Assembly (NCBI RefSeq): GCF_000025985.1 | Contig: NC_003228.3 | Location: 5,022,001-5,086,000, forward strand | Origin: Bacteroides fragilis NCTC 9343 | GTDB taxonomy: Bacteria > Bacteroidota > Bacteroidia > Bacteroidales > Bacteroidaceae | DNA: 64,000 bases | Direction of reading: 5' to 3' | Shown: positions 28,099 through 38,352 of the stretch, piece by piece | How positions within the stretch are numbered: position 1 is the stretch's first letter | How the letters are laid out: each line of letters starts with the position of its first letter | The notes under the pieces: model-generated | Told to the model about the DNA's origin: nothing | The model's database searches: none | The model's input: only the letters and a program-made list of their open reading frames with translations | Made by a program: the position numbers and the translations under genes

Positions 28099-30126
28099 AT
28101 GAAAATTAAAATGAAATATATCGTGGCGCAGGCTTGCCTCGTAGCGGGAGCATCCATAGCTCTGACTTCGTGCAACGACTTTCTGGACAGAGAGCCGCTG
28201 GATCAGGTCACCCCGCAAGAGTATTTCCAGACTGCAGACCACCTGGCAGCATATACCATTTCAAAATACAACTCTATGTTCTCAACACATAGCGGATGGA
28301 ATGCCGGTACGGTAAACAATGATGGCGGTACAGACAACATGGTAGTGGGTGGTTATAACTCTACCTACTATGAAAAAGGAATCTGGAAAGTACCTTCAAA
28401 CAATGACAACTGGTCCAACGGATTGTCACTGGCCCGTTATTGCAACTACTTTTTCGAACAGGTGCTGCCTAAATATGAAGCCGGAAAAATTTCGGGGGCA
28501 GAAGATGATCTCAAACACTACATCGGTGAAATGTATTTCATGCGTGCCTTGATATATTACAACCAGCTACGTAAATACGGAGATTATCCTATCATCACTG
28601 AGGTACTTCCGGATGATGAAGCGATACTGATTGAAAAGAGTGTACGTCAGCCACGCAATAAAGTGGCCCGCTTCATTCTCGAAGATCTCGACAAAGCCAT
28701 CGGGTTAATGAAAAACCAAGGCTTCATGAACAACAATCGCCTGAACAAGCAATGTGCATTGCTGATCAAATCACGTGTGGCATTATACGAAGCTACATTT
28801 GAGAAATATCATCAGGGAACAGGCCGCGTGCCGGGTGACGAAACATGGCCGGGAAAGAGCGTACATCCGAATTTCTCACTTGATGTAACAGCCGAAATCA
28901 ACTTCTTCCTCGACCAGTGTATGGATGCAGCCTCACAAGTAGCGGACGCTATCACACTGACTGAAAACACAGGGGTATTCAATCCGCTCAGCGACAGCGA
29001 ATATTCCGGTTGGAATCCTTACTTTGAAATGTTCTCTGCCGAAGACATGAGTGGTTATTCCGAAGTTCTTTTCTGGAAAGATTATCTTCGTTCGGGAAGT
29101 ATCAACATCAGCCACGGTGCTCCCAACTATATTTATTCAGGTGGAAACAATGGAATGTTGAGAAGCTATGTACAGACTTTCCTGATGGAGAACGGATTGC
29201 CCTGGTATGCCAGCAACAGCGGATTTAAAGGTGACAGCAGAATTCAGGAAGAAAAGGAAGGACGTGACCAGCGCCTGCAACTTTTCTTATTCGGTGAGAA
29301 AGACAAACAGGCTCCGAGAGCCGATGGTGACGGCACTATGCCCGAGTTCGGCGAACCTGCTCTCTTTGAATTGCAGGAAGTCAGAGACTTGACGGGATAT
29401 CGCATCCGCAAATGCCTGACTTATAAGAAAGACCAGATCATCTCCGGTTCCGACCAGTCGACCACAGGATGCATCATCTATCGTGGTGTGGAAGCTTACC
29501 TTAACTATCTGGAGGCATATTACCTGAGAAACGGTAAGGTCGACGGAAAAGCAGCCCAATACTGGACCGCTATCCGCAAACGTGGCGGAGTGGACACAGA
29601 CTACGAAAAGACCATCCGCAATACGGATATGAGCAAGGAAGTAGACTGGGCAAAATACTCCGGTTCTACATTGGTAGACGCAACTTTATTCAATATCCGC
29701 CGCGAACGTCGTTGCGAATTCATCGGCGAGGGTATGCGTTGGGACGACCTGATGCGTTGGAGAGCTATGGATCAGTTGCTCACAACCAAATATATTCCGG
29801 AAGGATTCAACTTCTGGGATGAAGCTTATGATGACTATGTGGCAATGAAGAATGACAAAGGCGAGCCCAAATACAAAATTGTATCAGACGGTAGCTCAAC
29901 GGCCAATATGTCAGCCAAAGAATTGGGTAAATATGTACGTCCGTACTCAATCGTCAAAGCAAACAACGCTGTATTTGACGGTTATACATTCGCTAAGGCA
30001 TACTACTTGTATCCGGTGCCGATACGGCAAATGGAGCTTTTGTCTCCGGACCGTTCAGTCAACAATTCTGTGCTTTACCAGAATCCATACTGGCCAAGCA
30101 AAACAAGCGAACCTGCTATCGAATAA
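28099..30126 (+). CDS. SusD-like glycan-binding lipoprotein 3
   Basis: SusD/RagB surface lipoprotein, 675 aa, starting 14 bases after SusC3. Lipobox L-T-S-C with Cys25, then NDFLDREPLDQVTPQEYF. Helical SusD_N region and C-terminal SusD domain with NIRRERRCEFIGEGMRWDDLMRW. Close to SusD1 in pattern. An alternative start at 28111 (MKYIVAQ) would shorten the n-region without changing the mature protein. Confidence 0.95.
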   Translation: MKIKMKYIVAQACLVAGASIALTSCNDFLDREPLDQVTPQEYFQTADHLAAYTISKYNSMFSTHSGWNAGTVNNDGGTDNMVVGGYNSTYYEKGIWKVPSNNDNWSNGLSLARYCNYFFEQVLPKYEAGKISGAEDDLKHYIGEMYFMRALIYYNQLRKYGDYPIITEVLPDDEAILIEKSVRQPRNKVARFILEDLDKAIGLMKNQGFMNNNRLNKQCALLIKSRVALYEATFEKYHQGTGRVPGDETWPGKSVHPNFSLDVTAEINFFLDQCMDAASQVADAITLTENTGVFNPLSDSEYSGWNPYFEMFSAEDMSGYSEVLFWKDYLRSGSINISHGAPNYIYSGGNNGMLRSYVQTFLMENGLPWYASNSGFKGDSRIQEEKEGRDQRLQLFLFGEKDKQAPRADGDGTMPEFGEPALFELQEVRDLTGYRIRKCLTYKKDQIISGSDQSTTGCIIYRGVEAYLNYLEAYYLRNGKVDGKAAQYWTAIRKRGGVDTDYEKTIRNTDMSKEVDWAKYSGSTLVDATLFNIRRERRCEFIGEGMRWDDLMRWRAMDQLLTTKYIPEGFNFWDEAYDDYVAMKNDKGEPKYKIVSDGSSTANMSAKELGKYVRPYSIVKANNAVFDGYTFAKAYYLYPVPIRQMELLSPDRSVNNSVLYQNPYWPSKTSEPAIE

Positions 30127-30240
30127 TAGTTTTCCAATAGGAACTAAAATATAAAAAGTATTGATTTTTAGTATATAATAAAGTTGTTGTGGTAAGAGAT
30201 TTATAGCAGCTACACAAATTTGAAAAAGGAAAATTGGGAA

Positions 30241-30268
30241 AAGGGCATCCGTGAGGATGTCCTTTTTT
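30241..30268 (+). terminator. Terminator of the SusC3/SusD3 operon
   Basis: GGGCATCC-GTGA-GGATGTCC stem-loop (one G-T pair) followed by TTTTTT, 115 bases after the SusD3 stop. Confidence 0.9.
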
Positions 30269-30357
30269 ATATTATTATATAGGAAAAAAAAGCATATATA
30301 AACAGAAAAGGCTGTGCCAAATTACACAGCCTTTCGTTAGATAGATATCCGCAAATA

Positions 30358-32157
30358 TTAGCTCTTATTGGCGCGTTTACGTTCAGTTTCATCCAGAATA
30401 ACCTTACGCATACGCATTGCTTTCGGAGTAACTTCTACATATTCGTCTTCCTTAATGTATTCCAAGGCCTCTTCAAGAGAGAACTGTACAGGAGGAATCA
30501 AACGGGCTTTCTCGTCAGAACCGGAAGCACGCATATTAGTCAACTTCTTCGACTTAGTCACATTTACAACCAAATCTTTTTCGTGAGCATGCTCACCCAC
30601 TACCTGACCTGCATACACCTCTTCCTGAGGGAAAATAAAGAATTTACCACGATCCTGCAATTTGTCGATAGCATAAGCAAATGCAGTACCACTCTCCATA
30701 GCGATAATCGAACCATTGGTACGACGTTCTATGTCTCCTTTGAACGGCTGATATTCCTTAAAGCGGTGTGCCATGATAGCCTCACCTGCCGAAGCCGTCA
30801 GAACATTCGTACGAAGACCGATGATACCACGCGAAGGCATATCAAATTCAAGGTTGATGCGTTCACCGGTATTCTCCATCATAGTCATCTCACCTTTACG
30901 GCGGGTTACCATATCGATGATCTTACTTGAATATTCTTCAGGTACGTTAATCGTAAGCTCCTCAATCGGTTCACATTTTACTCCATCTATTTCTTTATAG
31001 ATTACTTGCGGCTGTCCGACCTGTAACTCGTAACCTTCGCGACGCATGGTTTCGATCAAGACAGAAAGGTGAAGCACACCACGGCCTGATACAACCCATT
31101 TACCGTCTTCTTCGCTCTTACGTACGCGCAAAGCCAGATTCTTATCCAATTCCTTGGTCAGGCGATCATGGATATGACGTGAAGTTACAAATTTACCATC
31201 TTTACCATAGAACGGAGAGTCGTTGATGGCAAACAGCATACTCATAGTCGGTTCATCGATAGCAATAGGTGGCAATGCTTCCGGAGTTTCATAATCACAG
31301 ATCGTATCTCCGATCTCGAATCCGTCAATACCTACCAAAGCGCAAATATCTCCCGAAGAGACCTCAGTCGTCTTCACACGACCCAGCCCTTCGAATACAT
31401 GAACCTCTTTAATCTTAGATTTCACAATGCTGCCGTCACGCTTAGCCAAAGACACGTTCATGCCTTCTTTCAGTGTACCACGATGAACACGCCCTACAGC
31501 AATACGGCCTGTATATGAAGAATAGTCAAGTGAAGTGATCAGCATCTGAGGAGTACCCTCCAATTGCTCCGGAGCAGGAATGTTCTCTACAATACAATCC
31601 AGCAAAGGCACAATACTGTCCGTCTGCTCTTTCCAGTCCGTACTCATCCAGTTATTCTTGGCCGAACCATAGATTGTCGGAAAATCAAGTTGCTCTTCGG
31701 TAGCATCCAGGCTGAACATCAGGTCGAAGACCATCTCGTGTACTTCGTCCGGACGACAGTTCGGTTTGTCTACCTTATTAATAACAACAATCGGTTTCAA
31801 TCCGATTTCCAAAGCTTTCTGCAGCACAAAGCGCGTTTGCGGCATCGGGCCTTCAAAAGCATCAACCAACAGAATGCATCCGTCGGCCATGTTGAGCACA
31901 CGCTCTACTTCGCCACCGAAGTCGCTGTGTCCCGGAGTATCAATAATATTAATCTTAGTTCCGTTGTAATTGATAGAAACGTTTTTAGAGAGGATCGTTA
32001 TCCCTCGTTCACGCTCCAAGTCGTTGTTATCCAGAATTAATTCTCCGCTTGTTTGGTTGCCGCGAAACAAGTTTCCGGCTAAAAGCATTTTATCGACGAG
32101 AGTCGTTTTCCCATGGTCAACATGGGCAATAATTGCAATGTTTCGAATATTTTGCAT
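30358..32157 (-). CDS. typA: Ribosome-associated GTPase TypA/BipA
   Basis: Translational GTPase of the elongation-factor family, involved in ribosome assembly and stress adaptation. 599 aa from the ATG at 32157, giving the usual start [18 protein letters not shown] with the G1 motif at residues 12-18. An upstream in-frame start (32235) would add 26 non-homologous residues and overlap the intergenic promoter region, so I reject it. DTPGH (G3) and NKVD (G4) are present, followed by EF-G-like domains and the C-terminal BipA domain (ERxNGSxxxMESGxAxAYA-type segment). Divergent from rpsO. Confidence 0.97.
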   Translation of the reverse strand: MQNIRNIAIIAHVDHGKTTLVDKMLLAGNLFRGNQTSGELILDNNDLERERGITILSKNVSINYNGTKINIIDTPGHSDFGGEVERVLNMADGCILLVDAFEGPMPQTRFVLQKALEIGLKPIVVINKVDKPNCRPDEVHEMVFDLMFSLDATEEQLDFPTIYGSAKNNWMSTDWKEQTDSIVPLLDCIVENIPAPEQLEGTPQMLITSLDYSSYTGRIAVGRVHRGTLKEGMNVSLAKRDGSIVKSKIKEVHVFEGLGRVKTTEVSSGDICALVGIDGFEIGDTICDYETPEALPPIAIDEPTMSMLFAINDSPFYGKDGKFVTSRHIHDRLTKELDKNLALRVRKSEEDGKWVVSGRGVLHLSVLIETMRREGYELQVGQPQVIYKEIDGVKCEPIEELTINVPEEYSSKIIDMVTRRKGEMTMMENTGERINLEFDMPSRGIIGLRTNVLTASAGEAIMAHRFKEYQPFKGDIERRTNGSIIAMESGTAFAYAIDKLQDRGKFFIFPQEEVYAGQVVGEHAHEKDLVVNVTKSKKLTNMRASGSDEKARLIPPVQFSLEEALEYIKEDEYVEVTPKAMRMRKVILDETERKRANKS

Positions 32158-32239
32158 ATAATACCTATTATTTGGCGACAAAGGTACAAAAATTGGATTA
32201 GAAAAAAGGGATACTATAGAAAATATTTCCTGCAATTCA

Positions 32240-32269
32240 TTGTGGGATAAAAGATAATGCCTATCTTTG
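32240..32269 (+). promoter_or_regulatory. Promoter of rpsO
   Basis: TTG (32240-32242), 19 bp, TATCTTTG (32262-32269): a full Bacteroides -33/-7 match, 44 bases before the rpsO ATG. Confidence 0.85.
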
Positions 32270-32312
32270 CACGCTCAAAGAAACATTTTATAGATCAATA
32301 ATTTTATTAATT

Positions 32313-32582
32313 ATGTATTTAGACGCTGCTAAAAAGCAAGAAATCTTCAGTAAGTACGGAAAGTCTAACACTGATACTGGCTCAGCTGAGGCCCAGATAG
32401 CTTTGTTTTCATACCGTATTACTCACCTGACTGAGCACATGAAGCTCAACAGAAAAGATTATAGTACAGAAAGAGCTTTGACTATGTTGGTAGGTAAACG
32501 TCGTGCTTTGCTCGACTACCTGAAAGCAAAAGATATCACCAGATATCGTGATATCATCAAAGAGCTCGGCTTGCGTAAGTAA
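32313..32582 (+). CDS. rpsO: 30S ribosomal protein S15
   Basis: Primary 16S rRNA-binding protein of the small subunit, 89 aa, the standard length. It has the family D-T-G-S-x-E-x-Q-I-A-L segment near the N terminus, H-x-x-D-x-S-T-E-R-like (NRKDYSTERAL) in the middle and R-R-A-L-L-D-Y-L-K. Single-gene unit with its own promoter and terminator. Confidence 0.98.
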   Translation: MYLDAAKKQEIFSKYGKSNTDTGSAEAQIALFSYRITHLTEHMKLNRKDYSTERALTMLVGKRRALLDYLKAKDITRYRDIIKELGLRK

Positions 32583-32604
32583 TCACTTACTGCGAACAAA
32601 ATTT

Positions 32605-32648
32605 AAAAGCCGTTTCCTCTCTATGGAGGAAACGGCTTTTATTTTTTA
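32605..32648 (+). terminator. Terminator of rpsO
   Basis: A 15-bp perfect stem (32605-32619 with 32626-32640) followed by ATTTTTTA, 22 bases after the stop. Confidence 0.95.
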
Positions 32649-32658
32649 TCTTTCTCCC

Positions 32659-32688
32659 TTGCTTGGATATAAAATTTCATTAATTTTG
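32659..32688 (+). promoter_or_regulatory. Promoter of the XRE-cupin regulator
   Basis: TTG (32659-32661), 19 bp, TAATTTTG (32681-32688), 52 bases before the ATG at 32741. Confidence 0.75.
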
Positions 32689-32740
32689 CAGCAAAACGAA
32701 TTAAATTATAACCTTTTACCGGGAAAATACATTCAACATT

Positions 32741-33316
32741 ATGGATACAAGCAAAATCGTAGGAGAAAAAATTAAATCACTCCGTGAGAACAAAGGAATC
32801 TCAATAGAAGAACTTGCCGAACGCTCAGGATTGGCCATTGAACAAATAGAACGTATCGAAAACAATATTGACTTGCCTTCATTGGCTCCACTTATCAAAA
32901 TAGCCCGCGTATTGGGCGTACGTCTGGGCACTTTCCTCGACGACCAGGACGAAACAGGTCCGGTAGTCTCACGCAAGATGGAAGCTACAGACACGATCAG
33001 CTTCTCAAACAACGCCATCCATTCGCGCAAACACATGCAGTATCATTCACTGTCCAAGTCAAAAGCCGACCGCCATATGGAGCCGTTCATCATCGATGTA
33101 GCCCCTACACAAGACAGTGATTTTGTACTTTCTTCTCACGAAGGAGAAGAATTCATCATGGTCATGGAAGGTGTCATGGAAATCAGTTACGGAAAAAGCA
33201 CTTACCTGCTCGAAGAAGGTGACAGTATCTACTATGATTCCATCGTCCCCCATCACGTTCATGCTTATGAAGGACAAGCCGCTAAAATCCTGGCAGTAAT
33301 CTATACACCTATTTAA
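32741..33316 (+). CDS. XRE-family regulator with cupin domain
   Basis: 191-aa putative transcription regulator. An N-terminal HTH_3/XRE domain (about 8-63, with ISIEELAERSGLAIEQIERIENN as the helix-turn-helix) is followed by a C-terminal cupin_2 domain (about 115-188; HEGEEFIMVMEGVMEI and EEGDSIYYDSIVPHHVHAYE), which probably binds a small ligand or metal. The acyl-CoA ligase starts 36 bases downstream on the same strand, so control of that gene or autoregulation is likely. Ligand unknown. Confidence 0.93.
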   Translation: MDTSKIVGEKIKSLRENKGISIEELAERSGLAIEQIERIENNIDLPSLAPLIKIARVLGVRLGTFLDDQDETGPVVSRKMEATDTISFSNNAIHSRKHMQYHSLSKSKADRHMEPFIIDVAPTQDSDFVLSSHEGEEFIMVMEGVMEISYGKSTYLLEEGDSIYYDSIVPHHVHAYEGQAAKILAVIYTPI

Positions 33317-33352
33317 TGATCAGCAATGATCGCTCTACACATTACTAAAAAC

Positions 33353-35002
33353 ATGCAACTATACGAAAGAACACTCGGACAATGGCTTGAACATTGGGCC
33401 GAAACAACACCGGACAAAGAATATATTGTATACTCCGACCGCAACTTGCGCTTCACCTGGAAGCAATTCAACAAGCGGGTAGACGATATGGCGAAAGGAT
33501 TGATTGCCATCGGAGTGGAAAGAGGTACCCACGTCGGAATCTGGGCAGCAAACGTACCGGACTGGCTTACCTTATTATATGCCTGCGCAAAGATAGGTGC
33601 AGTCTACGTAACGGTAAACACCAACTATAAACAAGCCGAACTGGAATACTTGTGCGAGAACTCGGATATGCATACGCTCTGCATTGTCAACGGCGAAAAA
33701 GACAGCGACTTTGTACAGATGACCTACACCATGCTTCCGGAACTGAAAACCTGCGAACGAGGACATCTGAAAAGCGAGCGTTTTCCTTATATGAAGAACG
33801 TAATCTACGTAGGACAGGAGAAACATCGCGGAATGTACAACACACAGGAGATCCTGTTGCTAGGCGATAACATAGAAGACACCGAGCTCAACGAACTCAA
33901 GTCGCAGGTCGATTGCCACGATGTGGTAAACATGCAATATACATCAGGAACAACCGGATTTCCCAAAGGGGTTATGCTGACACATTACAATATCAGCAAT
34001 AATGGTTTCCTGACCGGAGAACACATGAAATTCACGGGCAATGATAAACTCTGCTGTTGTGTTCCATTGTTCCACTGCTTCGGTGTAGTGCTGGCCACCA
34101 TGAACTGTCTGACTCATGGTTGTACTCAAGTGATGGTGGAACGTTTTGACCCGCTGATCGTATTAGCCTCTATCCATAAAGAGAGATGTACAGCACTTTA
34201 TGGAGTACCCACTATGTTTATTGCCGAACTGAACCATCCGATGTTCGATATGTTCGATATGTCGAGCCTCCGCACCGGTATCATGGCCGGCTCACTCTGC
34301 CCGGTAGAATTGATGAAGCAAGTGGAAGAGAAAATGTATATGAAGGTTACCAGTGTATACGGACTGACAGAAGCAGCCCCCGGAATGACTGCTACACGCA
34401 TTGACGATCCGTTTGACGTACGTTGTAACACCGTAGGGCGTGACTTTGAATTTACGGAGGTAAAAGTGCTCGATCCTGAAACTGGTGAAGAATGCCCGGT
34501 CGGCGTACAGGGGGAAATGTGCAACCGGGGATATAACACCATGAAAGGATATTACAAGAATCCACAAGCTACGGCTGAAGTGATAGACAAAAACAATTTC
34601 CTACACTCAGGAGACTTGGGAATCAAGGACGAAGATGGGAATTATCGTATCACAGGACGTATCAAAGATATGATCATCCGTGGTGGAGAGAATATCTATC
34701 CCCGTGAGATAGAGGAATTCCTCTATAAGCTCGACGGAGTGAAGGACGTACAGGTATCGGGCATCCCATCTAAAAAATATGGAGAGGCAGTAGGGGCTTT
34801 CATCATTTTGCACGAAGGAGTAACCATGCAGGCTTCGGACGTACAAGACTTCTGCCGGAATAAAATCTCCCGCTACAAAATCCCTAAATACATTTTCTTC
34901 ATTGACGAATTTCCCATGACCGGGAGCGGTAAGATACAAAAATTCAAACTGAAGGATTTAGGACTGAAGCTCTGTGAGGAGCAAGGTATCCAGATTATAT
35001 AA
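33353..35002 (+). CDS. AMP-binding acyl-CoA ligase
   Basis: ANL-superfamily adenylate-forming enzyme, 549 aa, predicted to activate a medium/long-chain fatty or related acid to its CoA thioester. The AMP-binding P-loop [11 protein letters not shown], the A5 motif [10 protein letters not shown], the A7-A8 region [32 protein letters not shown] and the C-terminal lysine motif G-S-G-K-I-Q-K-F are all visible. I chose the ATG at 33353 ([15 protein letters not shown]), which is preceded by an A-rich stretch; an in-frame ATG at 33326 would add nine residues. Operon with the XRE-cupin regulator. The exact acid is unknown. Confidence 0.92.
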   Translation: MQLYERTLGQWLEHWAETTPDKEYIVYSDRNLRFTWKQFNKRVDDMAKGLIAIGVERGTHVGIWAANVPDWLTLLYACAKIGAVYVTVNTNYKQAELEYLCENSDMHTLCIVNGEKDSDFVQMTYTMLPELKTCERGHLKSERFPYMKNVIYVGQEKHRGMYNTQEILLLGDNIEDTELNELKSQVDCHDVVNMQYTSGTTGFPKGVMLTHYNISNNGFLTGEHMKFTGNDKLCCCVPLFHCFGVVLATMNCLTHGCTQVMVERFDPLIVLASIHKERCTALYGVPTMFIAELNHPMFDMFDMSSLRTGIMAGSLCPVELMKQVEEKMYMKVTSVYGLTEAAPGMTATRIDDPFDVRCNTVGRDFEFTEVKVLDPETGEECPVGVQGEMCNRGYNTMKGYYKNPQATAEVIDKNNFLHSGDLGIKDEDGNYRITGRIKDMIIRGGENIYPREIEEFLYKLDGVKDVQVSGIPSKKYGEAVGAFIILHEGVTMQASDVQDFCRNKISRYKIPKYIFFIDEFPMTGSGKIQKFKLKDLGLKLCEEQGIQII

Positions 35003-35015
35003 AGCAGATATGCAT

Positions 35016-35050
35016 GATAAGTGATTAGCGTCTGACGCTAATCACTTATC
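35016..35050. terminator. Hairpin between convergent genes
   Basis: A 15-bp perfect stem (35016-35030 with 35036-35050) and a 5-base loop lie between the convergent acyl-CoA ligase and histidine kinase genes. No strong T-run is present on either side, so use as a bidirectional terminator is probable but not certain. Confidence 0.65.
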
Positions 35051-35057
35051 ACTGTCA

Positions 35058-36626
35058 CTATTTTGCCATAGGCAGAGTAAAATAGAAAACAGTTCCTTCT
35101 CCCTGTTTGGAACGTACCCAGATACGCCCGCCCATCTTTTCGACAAGCATCCGGCAGATAGTCAGTCCCAATCCTGTCCCTTGCACAAAATCATCTATTT
35201 TTCCGAAACGCTGAAAGATGGTGGCCACCCTTTCTGCCGGAATACCTTTCCCCGTATCAGACATGTAAAACTGTACCATATCCGCCTTCTTCTGAAATCC
35301 AAAATGAATTTCTCCGACAGAAGTAAATTTAATGGCATTGGTAATCAGATTAACCAAAACCTGAGAAATACGTTCCCAGTCTCCTTGTATGCAAAGTTGC
35401 GAATCTACCTCGTCCAGCACAAGCCGAACTTCCGGCTTAACCGATTTCACATGCAATTCATATAACTGTAAACAGATATCTTTCAGCCTCACCGGGTGAT
35501 AAGAAAGCTCCAAGGAACCGGCTTCAAGTGCCGAAAGATCAAGAATATCATTAAAGAGATTCAACAGAACAGTCGAGTTGTGTTCCACAATATCGGCATA
35601 CTGTCGCTTTTCACACTCATTGTCCGCTTCAATAATCAGTTTGGAAAAACCTACAATCGCATTCAGAGGAGTACGGATTTCGTGGCTCATATTAGCCAAA
35701 AACGAAGATTTCATCCGGTCGGCCTCTTCTGCCTTAATCCGGGCAGCTATAAGCTCCTTTTCCGTCTTCTTGATTTCGGTTACATCCCACGATACTCCGA
35801 TAATATAAGGATGCTGACCTCCCGAAGGGACAACTGTTTTCATTGTAGTGACCGTACGGACCTCACCGCTCATAGTTGTATAATTCTCCAGATATTCAAT
35901 ACGTCCCAACTTCATCACCTTCAAATCGTCTTCCCGGAAATGTTCGGCATCTTTCTTGTCCGGGAATATATCTGCATCCGTACTACCGACAGCCCTCTGG
36001 ACAGAGATTCCGGAATGCTCGGCAAAAGCTTTATTCCAATAAAGATAACGAAAATCATTTCCGGTATCCTTCACAAATAAATAGACGGGAATATTGTTCA
36101 AAATGTCATTCATCAACGAATTGAGACGTACAATCTCACTTCGCTGGGTCTCATTGATCTTAGCCATCTCAGTCTCCTGCGAGACATCGCGACACATACA
36201 TAACAAATACTGATCATCCAGCGGAAAAATACGATTTTCATAATGATGGAGTACCCCGTCCAGCATTAATGAATGTTCAGCTGTCGAACTCTTACCGGTA
36301 TGGATGACTTTATCCATGTTGTGACGAACACTTTCATACGCTTCTTCGGGAACAATATCTTTTACATTTGAATTAATAATACTATCGGAGGTGGTACCTT
36401 CCACATGATTTGTTGTAGGAGATGAAGCCAACTCCACAATGTTCGCATTATGGTCAAAAACAGTCAGCATATCAGGCAATGCATCTAAAATCCGAGTACT
36501 GTACCGTTCACGGAATCGCCCTTTTTTCAGAGAGTCGAGTTCGGAAGAGAGGCCTTCCACCTTCTTTTCCAATTTACATACAATTTCCAGTAGTTCCTCT
36601 TTCGTTTTATGCTCGTAATGTCCCAT
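35058..36626 (-). CDS. Soluble PAS-domain sensor histidine kinase (orphan)
   Basis: 522 aa, no signal peptide or membrane segment. An N-terminal coiled-coil-like stretch (about 5-37) is followed by two PAS domains (about 45-165 and 175-290), then HisKA with phosphoacceptor His315 in S-H-E-I-R-T-P-L-N-A, and HATPase_c (about 410-518) with N-box NLITNAIKF, G1 DTGKGIP and G2 GTGLGLTI. No receiver domain, and no response-regulator gene is adjacent, so its partner is elsewhere. The double PAS and cytosolic location suggest sensing of an internal redox, ligand or energy signal. Confidence 0.93.
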   Translation of the reverse strand: MGHYEHKTKEELLEIVCKLEKKVEGLSSELDSLKKGRFRERYSTRILDALPDMLTVFDHNANIVELASSPTTNHVEGTTSDSIINSNVKDIVPEEAYESVRHNMDKVIHTGKSSTAEHSLMLDGVLHHYENRIFPLDDQYLLCMCRDVSQETEMAKINETQRSEIVRLNSLMNDILNNIPVYLFVKDTGNDFRYLYWNKAFAEHSGISVQRAVGSTDADIFPDKKDAEHFREDDLKVMKLGRIEYLENYTTMSGEVRTVTTMKTVVPSGGQHPYIIGVSWDVTEIKKTEKELIAARIKAEEADRMKSSFLANMSHEIRTPLNAIVGFSKLIIEADNECEKRQYADIVEHNSTVLLNLFNDILDLSALEAGSLELSYHPVRLKDICLQLYELHVKSVKPEVRLVLDEVDSQLCIQGDWERISQVLVNLITNAIKFTSVGEIHFGFQKKADMVQFYMSDTGKGIPAERVATIFQRFGKIDDFVQGTGLGLTICRMLVEKMGGRIWVRSKQGEGTVFYFTLPMAK

Positions 36627-36749
36627 GGATTTGAGTCTATTTAAATCTGTTTTGTTGTATATAGCATCACATTACTTGCAAATATAATACATATATCCAA
36701 AAAATATCCTACAAATCGAAGTTATTATTGATTAAAAAAGTCGATAGCT

Positions 36750-36781
36750 TTTGCCCTACTACTCAGAATGTTCTATCTTTG
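36750..36781 (+). promoter_or_regulatory. Promoter of ahcY
   Basis: TTTG (36750-36753), 20 bp, TATCTTTG (36774-36781). Because it lies inside the longest possible reading frame, it also supports the downstream ATG at 36813 as the true start. Confidence 0.85.
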
Positions 36782-36812
36782 CACCACTTTATATTTTAAA
36801 CAATTTACATTT

Positions 36813-38231
36813 ATGTCCACAGAATTATTCTCTACCCTGCCCTACAAAGTGGCAGACATCACGCTTGCCGACTTCGGTCGCAAGGAAATCGACTTGGCAG
36901 AAAAAGAGATGCCCGGCCTTATGGCTCTTCGCGAAAAATATGGAGAATCCAAACCATTGAAAGGTGCCCGTATCATGGGATCACTGCACATGACTATCCA
37001 GACTGCCGTCCTGATCGAAACACTGGTAGCCCTGGGAGCTGAAGTGCGTTGGTGCTCTTGCAATATATATTCAACTCAAGATCATGCTGCAGCAGCTATC
37101 GCAGCTTCAGGTGTTGCCGTATTTGCCTGGAAAGGAGAAACATTGGCAGACTATTGGTGGTGTACCTTGCAGGCCCTGAACTTTGAGGGAGGCAAAGGAC
37201 CGACAGTGATTGTCGACGATGGCGGGGATGCCACTATGATGATCCATGTAGGTTACGAAGCAGAAAACAATGCTGCTGTATTGGACAAAGAAGTACATGC
37301 CGAAGACGAAATAGAATTGAATGCTATACTGAAAAAAGTGCTGGCAGAAGACAAAGAACGCTGGCACCGGGTAGCGGCTGAAGTGCGCGGAGTTTCGGAA
37401 GAGACAACGACCGGCGTGCATCGCCTATACCAGATGCAGGAAGAAGGCAAGTTGTTGTTCCCTGCCTTCAACGTAAACGACTCGGTTACCAAATCCAAAT
37501 TCGACAACCTGTATGGTTGCCGCGAATCATTGGCAGACGGCATCAAACGTGCCACAGACGTAATGATTGCCGGCAAAGTAGTTGTGGTATGCGGTTATGG
37601 CGATGTAGGTAAAGGCTGTTCACACTCTATGCGTTCCTACGGAGCCCGGGTGCTGGTTACAGAGGTCGATCCTATCTGTGCACTGCAGGCTGCCATGGAA
37701 GGTTTTGAAGTAGTAACAATGGAAGACGCCTGCAAAGAAGGTAACATCTTTGTTACTACTACCGGTAATATCGATATCATCCGTATCGATCACATGGAAC
37801 AAATGAAAGATCAGGCTATCGTTTGCAACATCGGCCATTTTGACAATGAAATCCAGGTAGATGCACTGAAACATTATCCGGGTATCAAACGTGTCAATAT
37901 CAAGCCACAGGTAGACCGCTATTATTTCCCTGACGGTCACAGTATCATTCTGTTGGCAGACGGTCGGTTGGTAAACCTGGGATGTGCCACAGGCCACCCG
38001 TCATTCGTAATGAGTAATTCATTTACCAATCAGACATTGGCCCAAATCGAGTTGTTCAACAAGAAATACGATATCAATGTATATCGTTTACCTAAACATC
38101 TGGATGAAGAAGTAGCCCGCCTACACCTTGAAAAAATTGGTGTGAAGCTGACCAAGTTGACTCCGGAGCAGGCTGCCTACATCGGTGTGTCTGTTGACGG
38201 TCCTTACAAAGCGGATCATTACAGATATTAA
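36813..38231 (+). CDS. ahcY: Adenosylhomocysteinase (SAH hydrolase)
   Basis: NAD-dependent hydrolysis of S-adenosylhomocysteine to adenosine and homocysteine, in the methyl cycle. 472 aa from ATG 36813 ([15 protein letters not shown]). Family signatures are complete: [29 protein letters not shown], the NAD-binding Rossmann motif [11 protein letters not shown], and the C-terminal P-Y-K-A-D-H-Y-R-Y. Cytoplasmic. The longer frame from 36768 would overlap the promoter and is rejected. Confidence 0.97.
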   Translation: MSTELFSTLPYKVADITLADFGRKEIDLAEKEMPGLMALREKYGESKPLKGARIMGSLHMTIQTAVLIETLVALGAEVRWCSCNIYSTQDHAAAAIAASGVAVFAWKGETLADYWWCTLQALNFEGGKGPTVIVDDGGDATMMIHVGYEAENNAAVLDKEVHAEDEIELNAILKKVLAEDKERWHRVAAEVRGVSEETTTGVHRLYQMQEEGKLLFPAFNVNDSVTKSKFDNLYGCRESLADGIKRATDVMIAGKVVVVCGYGDVGKGCSHSMRSYGARVLVTEVDPICALQAAMEGFEVVTMEDACKEGNIFVTTTGNIDIIRIDHMEQMKDQAIVCNIGHFDNEIQVDALKHYPGIKRVNIKPQVDRYYFPDGHSIILLADGRLVNLGCATGHPSFVMSNSFTNQTLAQIELFNKKYDINVYRLPKHLDEEVARLHLEKIGVKLTKLTPEQAAYIGVSVDGPYKADHYRY

Positions 38232-38236
38232 AAAAG

Positions 38237-38352
38237 TTACGATTGGACGATTTACGAATAACGACTGAAATTACTTTTTCTCACTTCAGGATAGTAAATC
38301 GTCTAATCCTAAGTCAAACTTCAATTGTAAATTGTAAATCGTCTAATCGTAA
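38237..38352 (+). repeat. Triplicated 19-bp element between ahcY and yfhO-like gene
   Basis: Three copies of a 19-bp sequence: one inverted (38237-38255) and two direct (38294-38312 and 38334-38352). Copies 1 and 3 differ at one position after reverse complementing. Copy 1 can pair with copy 2 or copy 3 but not both, and copy 3 abuts the ATG at 38353. Confidence 0.75.

Noticed and set aside
32158..32235. N-terminal extension of TypA
   Set aside because: The extra 26 residues are not family-like, and the conventional [18 protein letters not shown] start is available.
36768..36812. Upstream start of ahcY
   Set aside because: It lies within the -7 promoter element TATCTTTG.
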